DNA of 21,432 nucleotides, taken from NCBI GenBank assembly GCA_013115145.1, contig JAAPAO010000500.1:1-21432 (forward strand). Direction: 5' to 3'. Below, in pieces: positions 1 to 8,118 of this stretch (position 1 is the first letter of the stretch; each line of letters starts with the position of its first letter). A program made the translations under genes and the position numbers. A model generated the notes under the pieces. That model saw nothing but the letters and a program-made list of their open reading frames with translations, was not told the DNA's origin and did not search any database. This DNA comes from Perkinsus chesapeaki. Lineage: Eukaryota > Perkinsozoa > Perkinsida > Perkinsidae.

Positions 1-415
1 AGTAAATGTCACATGTATTCTGGACTGTCGCTGGATCTACAGTAGTGACGGCAGCCGTGCTGACAACCGTTGTAGGGGCGGTTGTAGTAGCAACCGTTGT
101 AGGGGCGGTTGTAGTAGCAACCGTTGTAGGGGCAGCTGTGGTAGCAACCGTTGTAGGGGCGGCTGTGGTAGCAACCGTTGTAGGGGCAGCTGTGGTAGCA
201 ACCGTTGTAGGGGCAGCTGTGGTAGCAACTGTTGTAGGGGTAGCTGTGGTAGCAACTGTAGTAGGGGCGGCTGTGGTACCAACTGTAGATGGCACAACTG
301 TGGTGACAATCGTTGAAGGGGCCGCTGTCGTTGAAACCGGAGTACTAACTTGAAGTTCACGGAGCCTGGCGTAGACCACGGCGAGAGTGCACGATAAGGA
401 GAAGAATCTGGTCAT
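1..415 (-). CDS. Mucin-like secreted or surface protein, N-terminal part, cut by the left edge
   Basis: An open frame on the minus strand starts at ATG 413-415 and stays open to base 1, so there is no stop in the window and the C-terminus is missing. The first residues, MTRFFSLSCTLAVVYA, look like a signal peptide: one Arg, a hydrophobic core and a small residue at the end. After a short linker (RLRELQVSTPV) come about eight regular copies and two degenerate ones of a nine-residue unit of the type ATTAAPTTV, then a non-repeat stretch (DPATVQNTCDIY) containing a Cys. Thr/Pro/Ala tandem repeats behind a signal peptide are typical of mucin-like, O-glycosylated stalks on protist surfaces. Secretion and glycosylation are inferred; nothing shows what the missing domain is. 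The other two frames across the repeat are also open because the repeat length is a multiple of three, but neither has a signal peptide. No intron is needed in this part. Confidence 0.75.
   Translation of the reverse strand, partial: MTRFFSLSCTLAVVYARLRELQVSTPVSTTAAPSTIVTTVVPSTVGTTAAPTTVATTATPTTVATTAAPTTVATTAAPTTVATTAAPTTVATTAAPTTVATTTAPTTVATTTAPTTVVSTAAVTTVDPATVQNTCDIY
62..304 (-). repeat. 27-bp coding minisatellite (Thr/Ala/Pro repeat)
   Basis: The GTAGGGG core recurs exactly every 27 bp, at about 72, 99, 126, 153, 180, 207, 234 and 261. Two diverged copies follow towards the start of the gene. Units differ by a few bases (GCGG or GCAG, ACCG or ACTG), so the array is old enough to have drifted while keeping its frame. 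It encodes the nine-residue repeat of the mucin-like protein on the minus strand. Confidence 0.9.
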
Positions 416-1153
416 GACTAAGAGCGAGAATAAAACTTGAGTTACCGGAAGATCACAGCTGATAGAGGCTTTCAATCCCACTACTTCGGATAGGCGACTA
501 TCAACTCAATGGTAGTTGATCGATGTGATGTATCTGAAACGGAAAGATTCTTCGTGAAAGCTGCCGAGTGCGAAAAGATACTAGATCGCCCAAGACACAA
601 AAGCAGATCAGAAACTCTGAATAACGGGGCGACTCCCTAGTCATTGGGTAAATACATAGCTGAAGTTAATAGCCTGCATTCAGTTGAGAGGGGCAAGCAG
701 AATCAACCTCACGCCGTCGTCTCAGTCATCGCAGTAAGTGTGTTTTGCAGTCCTGAAGAGACTACCACAGTAGTAGTCCTTTTGTTCCTCTCATTATCGA
801 GCCTGCATACGCTGTGTTATCCAGCCTACTTGTGTTCGCATGTTAGCGTTGGATAGCACCGTTTACGATTAATATCAACATCTCTGCTCACTCCCCTCAC
901 CTCTGACCTACCAGTTGAGGTCAGCGCAACTCCGCAAAGTCTATCGAGACCTTTGTAATAAGGCCTCCCTTGCTTACTAATGCTCTGACCTTTTAATGAT
1001 CGTAGCGCTGCTTTACAGCTCTCCGCTATGAGTTCTAGTTTTTGGCCGAAAGGAACCTTGGGTAACGCCGCGTTGGTGACGGGAGAACTTCTGCTCCCTA
1101 ACTCGGCCTAGCTCAGAACTCCACACTCAACATACGGCTAATTATGAAACTGT
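416..1153. other. Intergenic: 5' flank of the mucin-like gene and 3' flank of the TMX2-like gene
   Basis: This stretch of about 740 bp shows no convincing coding sequence on either strand. The longest + strand frame (644-856, 70 codons) has no recognisable domain and no partner exons. The region must contain the promoter and 5' leader of the minus-strand mucin-like gene and the 3' end of the TMX2-like gene. I saw no clear motif. Confidence 0.5.
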
Positions 1154-2216
1154 TCAAAATCTACCGGAGGCCTCTGACAAGCGGAAGTACGCACTGAGAG
1201 TAGATTGAGTGAAGGCCCTTGTCAGCTTGTACTGCACTTCTGCTTCAACTGGGCCGTCAGGGATTGTAGGATACCGACTCACTTCCTGAGAAAGATTGAT
1301 GGTAACACGATCTTCGAGAATTAGAAGTACTTTGCCTCCCTTATACAAGACTAAGGTTGGGAGCTGGACCGACTTTAGCTTAGGATCAATATTCTGCGAG
1401 AATGCAGCATCCGGCCATCTGTCCACGTCGACCAAACCAAACGAAAGTCGATCGCTGGTATACTTCTCAGCGAGGGATGCGAAGATGAAAGTAGCCTCTA
1501 CTGCTGTTGGTAACGAGGGGCAGTAAAAGAGTACAAGCCATTGAGAGGGCACCTTCGCGGCAGCACCATTCGAACCTGACGCGTCTATCACGATCGAATA
1601 GAATAGTCATCTTGAACCTTTCTTGCGTTCCGGTTCCGAGAGCACCCGGTTATTCATATCACTAGAGCCGGCAATGTACTCTACAGATCGAGGACCTGAA
1701 GCTCATAGGTCGCTCCGGAAGTTGAGACAGAGTAGCTTACCCGAATACTTTGGATGTCCTGCCACAACCCACACCATAAAGCATGCCAAGGTGAACCTTA
1801 GAGGGACTGAGTATACATGGAGTAACCAGATACCTTACCACGCGAACAGGAAGGTATCGACAAAGTAGAGTACAGCCACGCAATACGAAAGGGTGAGAGT
1901 GAGGAAGGTGGCAACCTGACCAAAGGATAATGGATGACATTACCGGGCTAATAAACACCTTAAGCTCGAACACTGGTCTCTTGGAGACTCGATTAATCGA
2001 TATCATGGCAGTTAGCAGTAGCAGTATGACTTCCTTATTGATGCCAGTCCTGGGAGTAACCGTCAAGCGGAGCGCAACGAACAGTTCGGCTTACGACTCA
2101 TCAATCGCTTCTCCAAATGCCTTACGATAGACGATTCGCAGTGTTATATAAACCGCAATGAGACCCACCCGATACGTGTAATACGGACCGCGTATTCGGC
2201 TTACAAGCTGAGACAT
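1154..2216 (-). CDS. TMX2: TMX2-like thioredoxin-related transmembrane protein, 281 aa, six exons
   Basis: Exons 2216-2095, 2049-1959, 1915-1839, 1796-1741, 1695-1618 and 1575-1154 join in frame to 281 codons plus stop. The five introns are 45, 43, 42, 45 and 42 bp. The order matches the TMX2 family (human about 296 aa): hydrophobic N-terminal segments (for example EVILLLLTAMISINRV, then VATFLTLTLSYCVAVLYFV and FTLACFMVWVVAG), a short GPRSVEYI-type linker, and a thioredoxin-like domain with the family signature QLPTLVLYKGGK and FGLVDVDRWPD. TMX2 sits in the ER membrane, with links to ER-mitochondria contact sites and redox state. In this copy the position of the family SNDC motif reads LPTA, so no Cys remains there; the only nearby Cys is in FYCP, several residues upstream. 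No KKxx-like ER retrieval tail is present (the end is SEASGRF). The start ATG follows an AG closely, as expected for a spliced leader acceptor. Confidence 0.88.
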
Positions 2217-2394
2217 CTTTTACGGACAACTGCCAGCTTCTCTGCAACTTGAGCAGAGGTCGACCCAATGACCACAGTAGCTACTGCGCCGTCTTACTAA
2301 TCATAACGCAAGACATTTTCGAAGAGGAATAAAATATACATAATCGATCACAAGGGTAACAGTGAAGGTGAAGTTCTTTTAAAGATAGAGGTGC

Positions 2395-4116
2395 TCATAC
2401 CACACCATGATTCCTGTTCCACTCGACAAGATCGTTGATGCTTTCACCAGTACTGGATGGTCTGATAACCTTGAGCGCCTCCGTGAAGTTGTCCAACATC
2501 AGCGGGGGGAGATCTTCCGGTTTCATCGTCCTCACCTAGCATTCGAGATAGTCATAGCTCAGTGCCAAAGGCTGCCACCCACCTTGTCCATTTTAAGACT
2601 CCTCATGCTCGACATTGCCGCCTCACGACAGAGCTGGTTCAGATCTGAGTGGCTGTAGTTGTCGGTCGCTGCCACTATCTCTACAAAGGGCTTTGCAATA
2701 CCACTCTCATCTGCTATTTCCTACTTTCAATATCTCTATTTGTAATCTTACTGTTTGGCACATCTCCCACCAGCTTCTTTATCGCCTGCACAAACCACCT
2801 TACAGGTTCCTCCAGCAGCCTGAAGACCTACTGCAGCTCGAGTTGCTGGCTCCGGCAATGGAACGTAAATCCGTTTAGGAAATCGTCTCAGAACAGCTTC
2901 ATCCAAGTCCATCGGCCGATTCGTTGCAGCCAAAACCACCACGCGCCGACCATCCCCTGTGTCTTGGTGAATACCGTCCAGCTGGATCTGACCAGCGGCT
3001 TCCACTCGTCACCTGCATCGCTCCGCCTACCAACATTTCCGTTTTTAATCTCCGTGTAGCCTCATGGTCGTTGCCACCTGTAGTCGTCATAATCTCCTAG
3101 CCATCAGTATCCTAGCCCGTTCACCTCTCTTGCCGAGTATCGAGTCCACTTCATCCATAAAAATAACACTCGGGGCCCGAGCCCTGGCGACAGTAAACAA
3201 GTCTCGAACCATCTTCTCATCCTCACCATGCCATCGGGAAGTCAGAGCCGATGCCTAATAAACCCCTAGCAAGTGTGATACGCGGAACCTTGCCAGACCT
3301 ACACTGACACTGAAGAAAGTGACGTCCTTGCACTGACTGGCTACAGCTTTGGCAAGATGCGTCTTACCATTTCCGGGTGGACCGAATAGCAGCAGACCCA
3401 ACGGGGGTGCACGAAGGCCGGTGAAGAGCTGGAGGTCCAGACTATCAGAGGATGCCTCGACACCTCGATCTACCTGTGGGTTGAGGCTGGGCAGTATTAT
3501 CATCTCCATCAGGTGCCTCTTGGGCTCCTCCAGTCCCACAACATCATCCCACTTAACTCCCGTTACTGATACTATCAACGACTCTATCTCACTCTGATGT
3601 GACGCCGTGACGCCTCCACCATTGGATGAGCCACTAGCAGCAGCCTGAGCACAAACCGAACTACCCCCTGGCCGAACTACCACACTTACTACCTCAGCTG
3701 CTACAGGACGGCGTACACCCGGAGCCGCACGTCGTGCCATTGGACCGCGTTCCCTATAGACCATCCTAGGCCTAGTGGGGTTCGTCACAGCCGTATGGTT
3801 CTGAAGTTCATAATATTAAACCAGTATCGATCTGTCATACTTTCGCGGCTATCTTTCTCCTAAGTTCCTCTACTCGTCGAGAAAAGGTAAAACACACCTC
3901 CTCAACATCTGCGTTAGAAACGTCCTTCGACAAGGTAATAGCGTATTCGTACCTGATAATGGTTTACCAACTGTTGGCATAGAATCCGTCTAAATGCATC
4001 GCTGAAGCCTTGCTAGAGTGCTGCTGAGCTATACTTCCCCGAAAAGACGTGACGTTGCCTTGACAATGGCCCCGTAACCAATAGCGCAGAAAACGCGACA
4101 TCGTTCGAAATTTCAT
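2395..4116 (-). CDS. Spastin-type microtubule-severing AAA ATPase with MIT-like helix, about 464 aa
   Basis: Exons (minus): 4116-3968, 3952-3841, 3800-3303, 3254-3125, 3077-3031, 2987-2832, 2785-2752, 2710-2583, 2535-2395. They join in frame to 464 codons plus stop. The second exon ([10 protein letters not shown]...[15 protein letters not shown]) fits an MIT domain like that of spastin. A basic Ser/Gly/Ala linker follows, then the AAA module: [14 protein letters not shown], Walker A GPPGNGKT, pore-loop segment [14 protein letters not shown], Walker [11 protein letters not shown], sensor AATNRP, arginine finger LRRFPKR, and the C-terminal helix ending WNRNHGVV (human spastin: WNKDFGDTTV). Known family role: ATP-driven severing of microtubules, important in division and cilia. 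Introns are 40-48 bp except the first, which is either 15 bp (3967-3953) or a 45-bp GC-AG intron (3997-3953); both keep the frame. Fidgetin or katanin is possible, but the MIT plus C-terminal helix favour spastin. The extreme N-terminus ([14 protein letters not shown]) is tentative. Confidence 0.85.
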
Positions 4117-4519
4117 TAGTGATTATTTCCACGCGTCTTATGGTACGGAATTGGCGGTAAAATAATACACAGTAGCTCCGTCTATTACTGCCGTATTGCC
4201 TCCAAATCTCGCCCTCCCTCCTCCAGTGTCTTAGCTGCCTCCCCAGCCTCTATGAACTTGAGCAGATGTGCCCTAGCCTCGGCGTCGGGGATCCTCTTGC
4301 CTGACGACGGCGTGGTGGAAGAGAGGAAGAATTAATAACAATTGCTGGGAGGTTTATTACTTCGACGCTCACATAAAGACATGAACCATTTTATTAAGGT
4401 GAGTATCATTACAAGCCATTTGCAGCATTAACCTCAACTCTCAACGCAAGTAAAATGCACTCAGTCTTATCAATTTTCCATCAAGTGTTATCAATATAGT
4501 ACATGCCATTCGACGGTCA
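4117..4519. other. Intergenic, AT-rich, containing one orphan exon
   Basis: About 400 bp between the AAA ATPase gene and the MGCG protein gene. Most of it is AT-rich with stops in all frames. The exception is 4185-4300 on the minus strand, listed separately as an orphan terminal exon. Confidence 0.45.
4185..4300 (-). CDS. Orphan terminal exon, about 37 codons, ending in two stops
   Basis: Minus strand, after an acceptor-like CGTCGTCAG. The frame reads KRIPDAEARAHLLKFIEAG, then EAAKTLEEGGRDLEAIRQ, then TAA TAG. Composition is strongly protein-like: an amphipathic helix with no odd residues. I could not find a convincing partner exon in the 220 bp upstream, which is AT-rich. It may be an alternative last exon of the MGCG gene (the phase fits a donor inside the codons for SSYR), the remains of a broken gene, or part of a transcript whose other exons I missed. 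I do not recognise the sequence. Confidence 0.35.
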
Positions 4520-5295
4520 TTAAGCCGGACGGTAAGAGCTATCTGCATTGAACCGGGACGCATCGTCATCTTCAAGCCGTTGCAACGTAGTAGATGTGCC
4601 TACACACGTACAGTAAGATACTTCCTATCTTCTCTTCTCATACCGTCCCCAACATCGAGCATAGCACCAGTAATAGGGTCCTCTATCATAAAGCCGTGGG
4701 CAATGTCACCATCGCTGTCGACGTACACTGGAGTGTCGGGCACTATTTTTGCTGCATTAACCTAGTGATGGTCTGCTGCTGGGCGAGAAGGTTCCGACCA
4801 TTCTACCTCGTTGAATTCAGTGCTAAGGCGTTCCCTTATAACAGGCACACCATCGGCCTCTGCATTATTTCCTGTACCGCTGCGTTTAATTCCCGATCCG
4901 CTGGTTGGCCGACCAATAGGTGACTTCGGCACTTCCTCACCAGTCGGCGACTCTAACAAGGGACCAAGCTACCGCCCTACTATACACGCGTATGCCGTCT
5001 TGATGGAACTTCTTATACACCACCCGCCCCACCATTATGGGGGCCCCATACTACCTGGCGCAACTTTGCGCAGATTCGGCGACACTGTCTTAGGCGATGC
5101 ATGGCGAAAAGATTCAGGTATCTCCCTCACCTTCTGAAAAGTCACCAATAACCACGCACTGACTACGTCCCTCACTTTGGCTTGTTGACCTCCCGGTGCC
5201 GCCGCTGTATCCGACTCCTCTGGATGGCTTTCCTTTACTGATGGCGGCGTCCGGCCTATCCTAAGATACTTCCCCGACGATTGCCCGCATCCCAT
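4520..5295 (-). CDS. Putative N-myristoylated protein, 188 aa, unknown function
   Basis: Exons (minus): 5295-5176, 5133-5055, 5011-4988, 4952-4807, 4761-4644, 4599-4520. They join in frame to 188 codons plus TAA; introns are 42, 43, 35, 45 and 44 bp. The protein starts MGCGQSSGKYLR. Gly2, Cys3 and Ser6/7 followed by a basic residue fit an N-myristoylation signal, with Cys3 a possible palmitoylation site, so attachment to the inner face of a membrane is likely. The middle is rich in Ser, Pro, Gly and charged residues and looks disordered. It ends in an acidic then polar tail (RLEDDDASRFNADSSYRPA). No catalytic domain is visible. Proteins of this kind act as membrane scaffolds in alveolates (for example under the pellicle), but that role is a guess. 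The 24-nt third exon with a 35-bp intron is the least certain joint. Confidence 0.65.
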
Positions 5296-5769
5296 AATTT
5301 AAACTCACCAACACTGGAACGGCGAGTCTCGCGGAAATAACTCGGCGAGCAAGAATTTTGTGGCGCGCAAGAAGTTAATGCTACTCTCCCACTAGTAACG
5401 TCTACCCTACTATATCACCGTAGCCATCCATTTTGACTCAAGGTAAATATCCGGTCTAATCGCTATGCTGCAGCCGAAAGATTGATGCTAGTGACGATCC
5501 TTTTTATGGAGTAACACGCATATTCTTAATCGCGGTGAGTGATTATGGAAATAATCGCGGTTCGATAGAATAGTATAACCTGCGCTAAGTGAATGATGAT
5601 ATAGTAGCAAGTTGGTATATCATAACGGCACTTGTCACATGTTAGTTGATACCTTGCCTATATACTGTATATAACTTATATAGAACCTTGTATATAACCT
5701 TGATACTGTAACTAGAACACCACTGTACGAAGGAAACAACTTAACGTTAACAGGCGTAATAACAGCATA
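5296..5769. other. Intergenic, AT-rich, holding a spliced-leader-like element
   Basis: No coding sequence is seen on either strand. The left part contains the spliced-leader-like sequence at 5417-5442 on the + strand. The right part (about 5640-5715) is AT-rich with repeated TATATA/TTGTATATAAC words, which could be a promoter or 3' end signal but cannot be assigned. Confidence 0.5.
5417..5442 (+). ncRNA. Spliced-leader-like sequence followed by a splice donor (possible SL RNA gene or relic)
   Basis: The sequence reads ACCGTAGCCAT, then CCAT, then TTTGACTCAAG, and continues GTAAAT. The known dinoflagellate/Perkinsus spliced leader is 22 nt, NCCGTAGCCATTTTGGCTCAAG. If the four-base CCAT is treated as an internal duplication, 21 of 22 positions agree and one G is A. 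The GT directly after CAAG is what an SL RNA gene needs, since the leader exon is donated at a GT; relics carried in recycled mRNAs are not normally followed by a donor. The strand is opposite to the neighbouring genes. Whether it is transcribed is unknown; it could be a diverged pseudogene or chance. Confidence 0.45.
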
Positions 5770-6495
5770 CTAATTGGGGTAACGATGACGGCATAGCTGG
5801 AGGAGTAGCTCCCCGTGTAACGACAGGTCTTCATTTGAACGTTGTTGATCAGGGGATGCGTGCAGCAACACCTGGTAGAGGAAATGGAACGGAAGGAGAG
5901 GTAGGAACATTGACCTGCTGATAAAGCCCTATTGCGGCGCCAAGAACGAGAGACTTCCATTGCCGTTCCTCGGCCTCTTCAGCCAGTGCAATATCCAGAG
6001 CAATCTCGTCTCTGTTACATAACTCTCCAATGGACCTAATCACAGCGCCCTTCCCATACAGTGCCACACGCGCCCTACTTGATGGCCCCACCGCTCTGTT
6101 GACTTGTCGAATCCAGCTCCTCACATATAGCTTCCACGAGGCCTAATGGTCCTGAAGTCCGAAGAGGTATTTAAAGTCAGCCAAAGGCTTCGGCGGCCTC
6201 ACCGTCTTTGTTGTATCTGAACTCCAAGTCGCTCGCTACTTCTCCAACTTGCTGATCCTGCTTGAGATGATCGAACGCCGATTTATAGAGATGTGTCAAC
6301 TCTTCGTCCTCAGCCAAGCGTTTGAGATACGGCCTCAACTCGCGCCAGTATCTAAAGCTATGCTTAACCGCGGTAGCCTGGGAAGGGTCACCTTTCATCC
6401 CATCCAAGTGCCCACTGCCCGAACATGTCATCCGACGGCTCGTCAACGGAAGCCCGCAATCGACGCCTAGGAGGCTTCACCGGTGGGTCCGACAT
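5770..6495 (-). CDS. Helical protein of unknown function, 182 aa
   Basis: Exons (minus): 6495-6392, 6351-6203, 6151-6079, 6035-5915, 5871-5770. They join in frame to 182 codons plus TAG; introns are 40, 51, 43 and 43 bp. The N-terminus is short and basic (MSDPPVKPPRRRLRASVDEP). The rest is predicted almost wholly helical and charged, for example YWRELRPYLKRLAEDEELTH, SIGELCNRDEIALDIALAEE, and a Leu-rich end LHGELLLQLCRHRYPN. There is no signal peptide and no membrane segment. I do not recognise a family. The start ATG lies two bases after an AACAG that could serve as spliced leader acceptor. The four joints all give the phase needed, which is good evidence that the model is right. Confidence 0.68.
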
Positions 6496-6610
6496 CACTG
6501 TTATGGTGCGTTCTGTTTTAGTGTCCGACTACTAGATAACGCAACAGAGCTCAAGTCAACATCTAATGTCATATGAACACATCACATTAAAAGTTGCATG
6601 GAGTTGGCGG

Positions 6611-8100
6611 CTAGGAAATCAGAAGGTCTCTCACTCCGCCGGAGGCCATATCCCTCCTCTTCCTCTGAGATGCCGATCTGATCACAAATGATGCAAACCT
6701 CGACGGAAATACGACAGCTCACTCCCGGCAACTGGCGGCAGATGTCGGTGAACCTCTGTGGTAGGACGCGCTCGCCCAGTCCATATTAGTGGCATACGCC
6801 GACCTGCTTCTAACAGGTGAATCGACTGCTGGCGTGGGAGACCCTAACCAAGGGGGCGAGGGTAATGGTAAGCCAACACAGCAGTTTGTTACCGAAGAGA
6901 TCAGAGTAGTGTGGCTCGCGATGCCTTCTGGAGTCAGCCTGACGCTCCTGTAACCTGAACACTTGTCTACTCGCCCATTAGGATGATCGAAGGCCCTTAC
7001 TTCTTATCAACCACTATCTGCTGCAAAGACGATATAGTGGACTTGTCCAGAGTTTTATGGCCCAGTAGCGGTCCAATAGAGCAGGTTGCAGAACCCTGGG
7101 AGAAAAAAGCTTCAATTCCGATCCACGCCATGCAGCTTACCGCTCCTCGAGACGGTGACGAGGCCCCTGCTGGGGGAGGCCTCGTCTCGCCCATCGATCG
7201 AGCCTTCCCGAAGTGCCCCGCCTCGATCCTCTTCTTTACCGGGCGAGGCATCGCTGATCTCGGAGAGGTATACCGGCCGCTGACAGCATTCAAGTGATGC
7301 ATCAACCAGCGACCAAACATCCCACCTTACGCCGCGGCCTCGGTGACCAGAACCGGTGGGGGAGAGGCCGAAGATAGTGTTGCTGCCTTCTAGAGTTCGT
7401 CGCCTCATTTGCAAAGGTGTTGGAGCCGATATCTCCTTCCGCAGTGGAGTTCTTAAGCGATCATTCACCTAACCCACCAGCGAATGATCGCCGATGGACC
7501 AACCGCAGCTTCACCTCGGCCAGGACGCATGTCTGGACTTCCGGATGATAGACTTTTCTCTCATCATCCGCGAAAATATTGCTGAAAGAGTGGTACCTGA
7601 TAGGGAGGCCTATAGATGCTCCCTGTGCTGCAGAGGTACACTAGCTTCCTCTGCCTTGCCGATATCGGCGCTGGAGCCAAGGGATGCAAAGGGGGGACCA
7701 TTACAAACAACTCACCACAAACTCCACCCCATTCTAAAACGCAGCGCTCTACGACATAGAGATCTGCATTAAAGCGCTCACTGTCGCCATGGTATTGTTA
7801 GTATCACCATCACTGCTGCCGCTGCCACCTACCCGCCGTGCGAGAACACCTGCGAGCTGAACAAGTCCAAATGCTTCATTTGTCGAGCAGTCAGAGGAGG
7901 AGCACCGATGGACCTGATAGATGGATACACCAATAACATCGGATTCGGTTCGATTGGCCGAACGAACTTTCTGCCGTACAACATCCATATCGGGAAAGGA
8001 GCCCTACCGCCGCCCTACTCTCTGTGATGTCTTCGACGATCAATCTCTGTGGCTGAATTGAGGAACCCTCCCCTCTTGCCACAAGTAAACATAACTTCAT
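6611..8100 (-). CDS. Multi-exon protein of unknown function, Ser/Arg-rich C-terminus
   Basis: Start ATG 8100 (MKLCLLVARGEGSSIQPQ). Well-supported pieces (minus): exon 1 from 8100 to about 8019 or 8008; about 7970-7914 (SANRTESDVIGVSIYQ); 7873-7833; 7780-7716 (ERFNADLYVVERCVLEWGGV); 7670-7640; from 7596 (YHSFSNIFADDERKVYHPEV). Introns are 37-52 bp. The section 7480-7140 is open in several frames and I could not settle its joints. Then come 7095-6994 (LLGHKTLDKSTISSLQQIVV), 6947-6893 (KLQERQADSRRHREPHYSDLF), 6843-6726 (Ser/Pro-rich) and 6680-6611, ending MASGGVRDLLIS and TAG. The N-terminal third looks folded; the C-terminal half is basic, Ser-rich and probably disordered. No known domain was recognised. 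An alternative C-terminal reading ending near 6582 is also open, but it needs a 34-bp intron and a wrong phase. Confidence 0.5.
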
Positions 8101-8118
8101 CCTTGAAGTTCTAAATCC

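Noticed and set aside
6-353. Open frame of 115 codons on + and a 107-codon frame on - (37-360) across the 27-bp repeat
   Set aside because: The repeat is a multiple of three, so all frames stay open. Only the third frame on the minus strand has a signal peptide, an ATG outside the repeat and a sensible exit.
644-856. 70-codon + strand frame in the left intergenic region
   Set aside because: No domain, no partner exon, no family; stops all around.
6582-6893. Alternative C-terminus of the 6611-8100 gene ending MQLLM
   Set aside because: It needs a 34-bp intron without a good donor, and a phase that does not follow from the exon before it.
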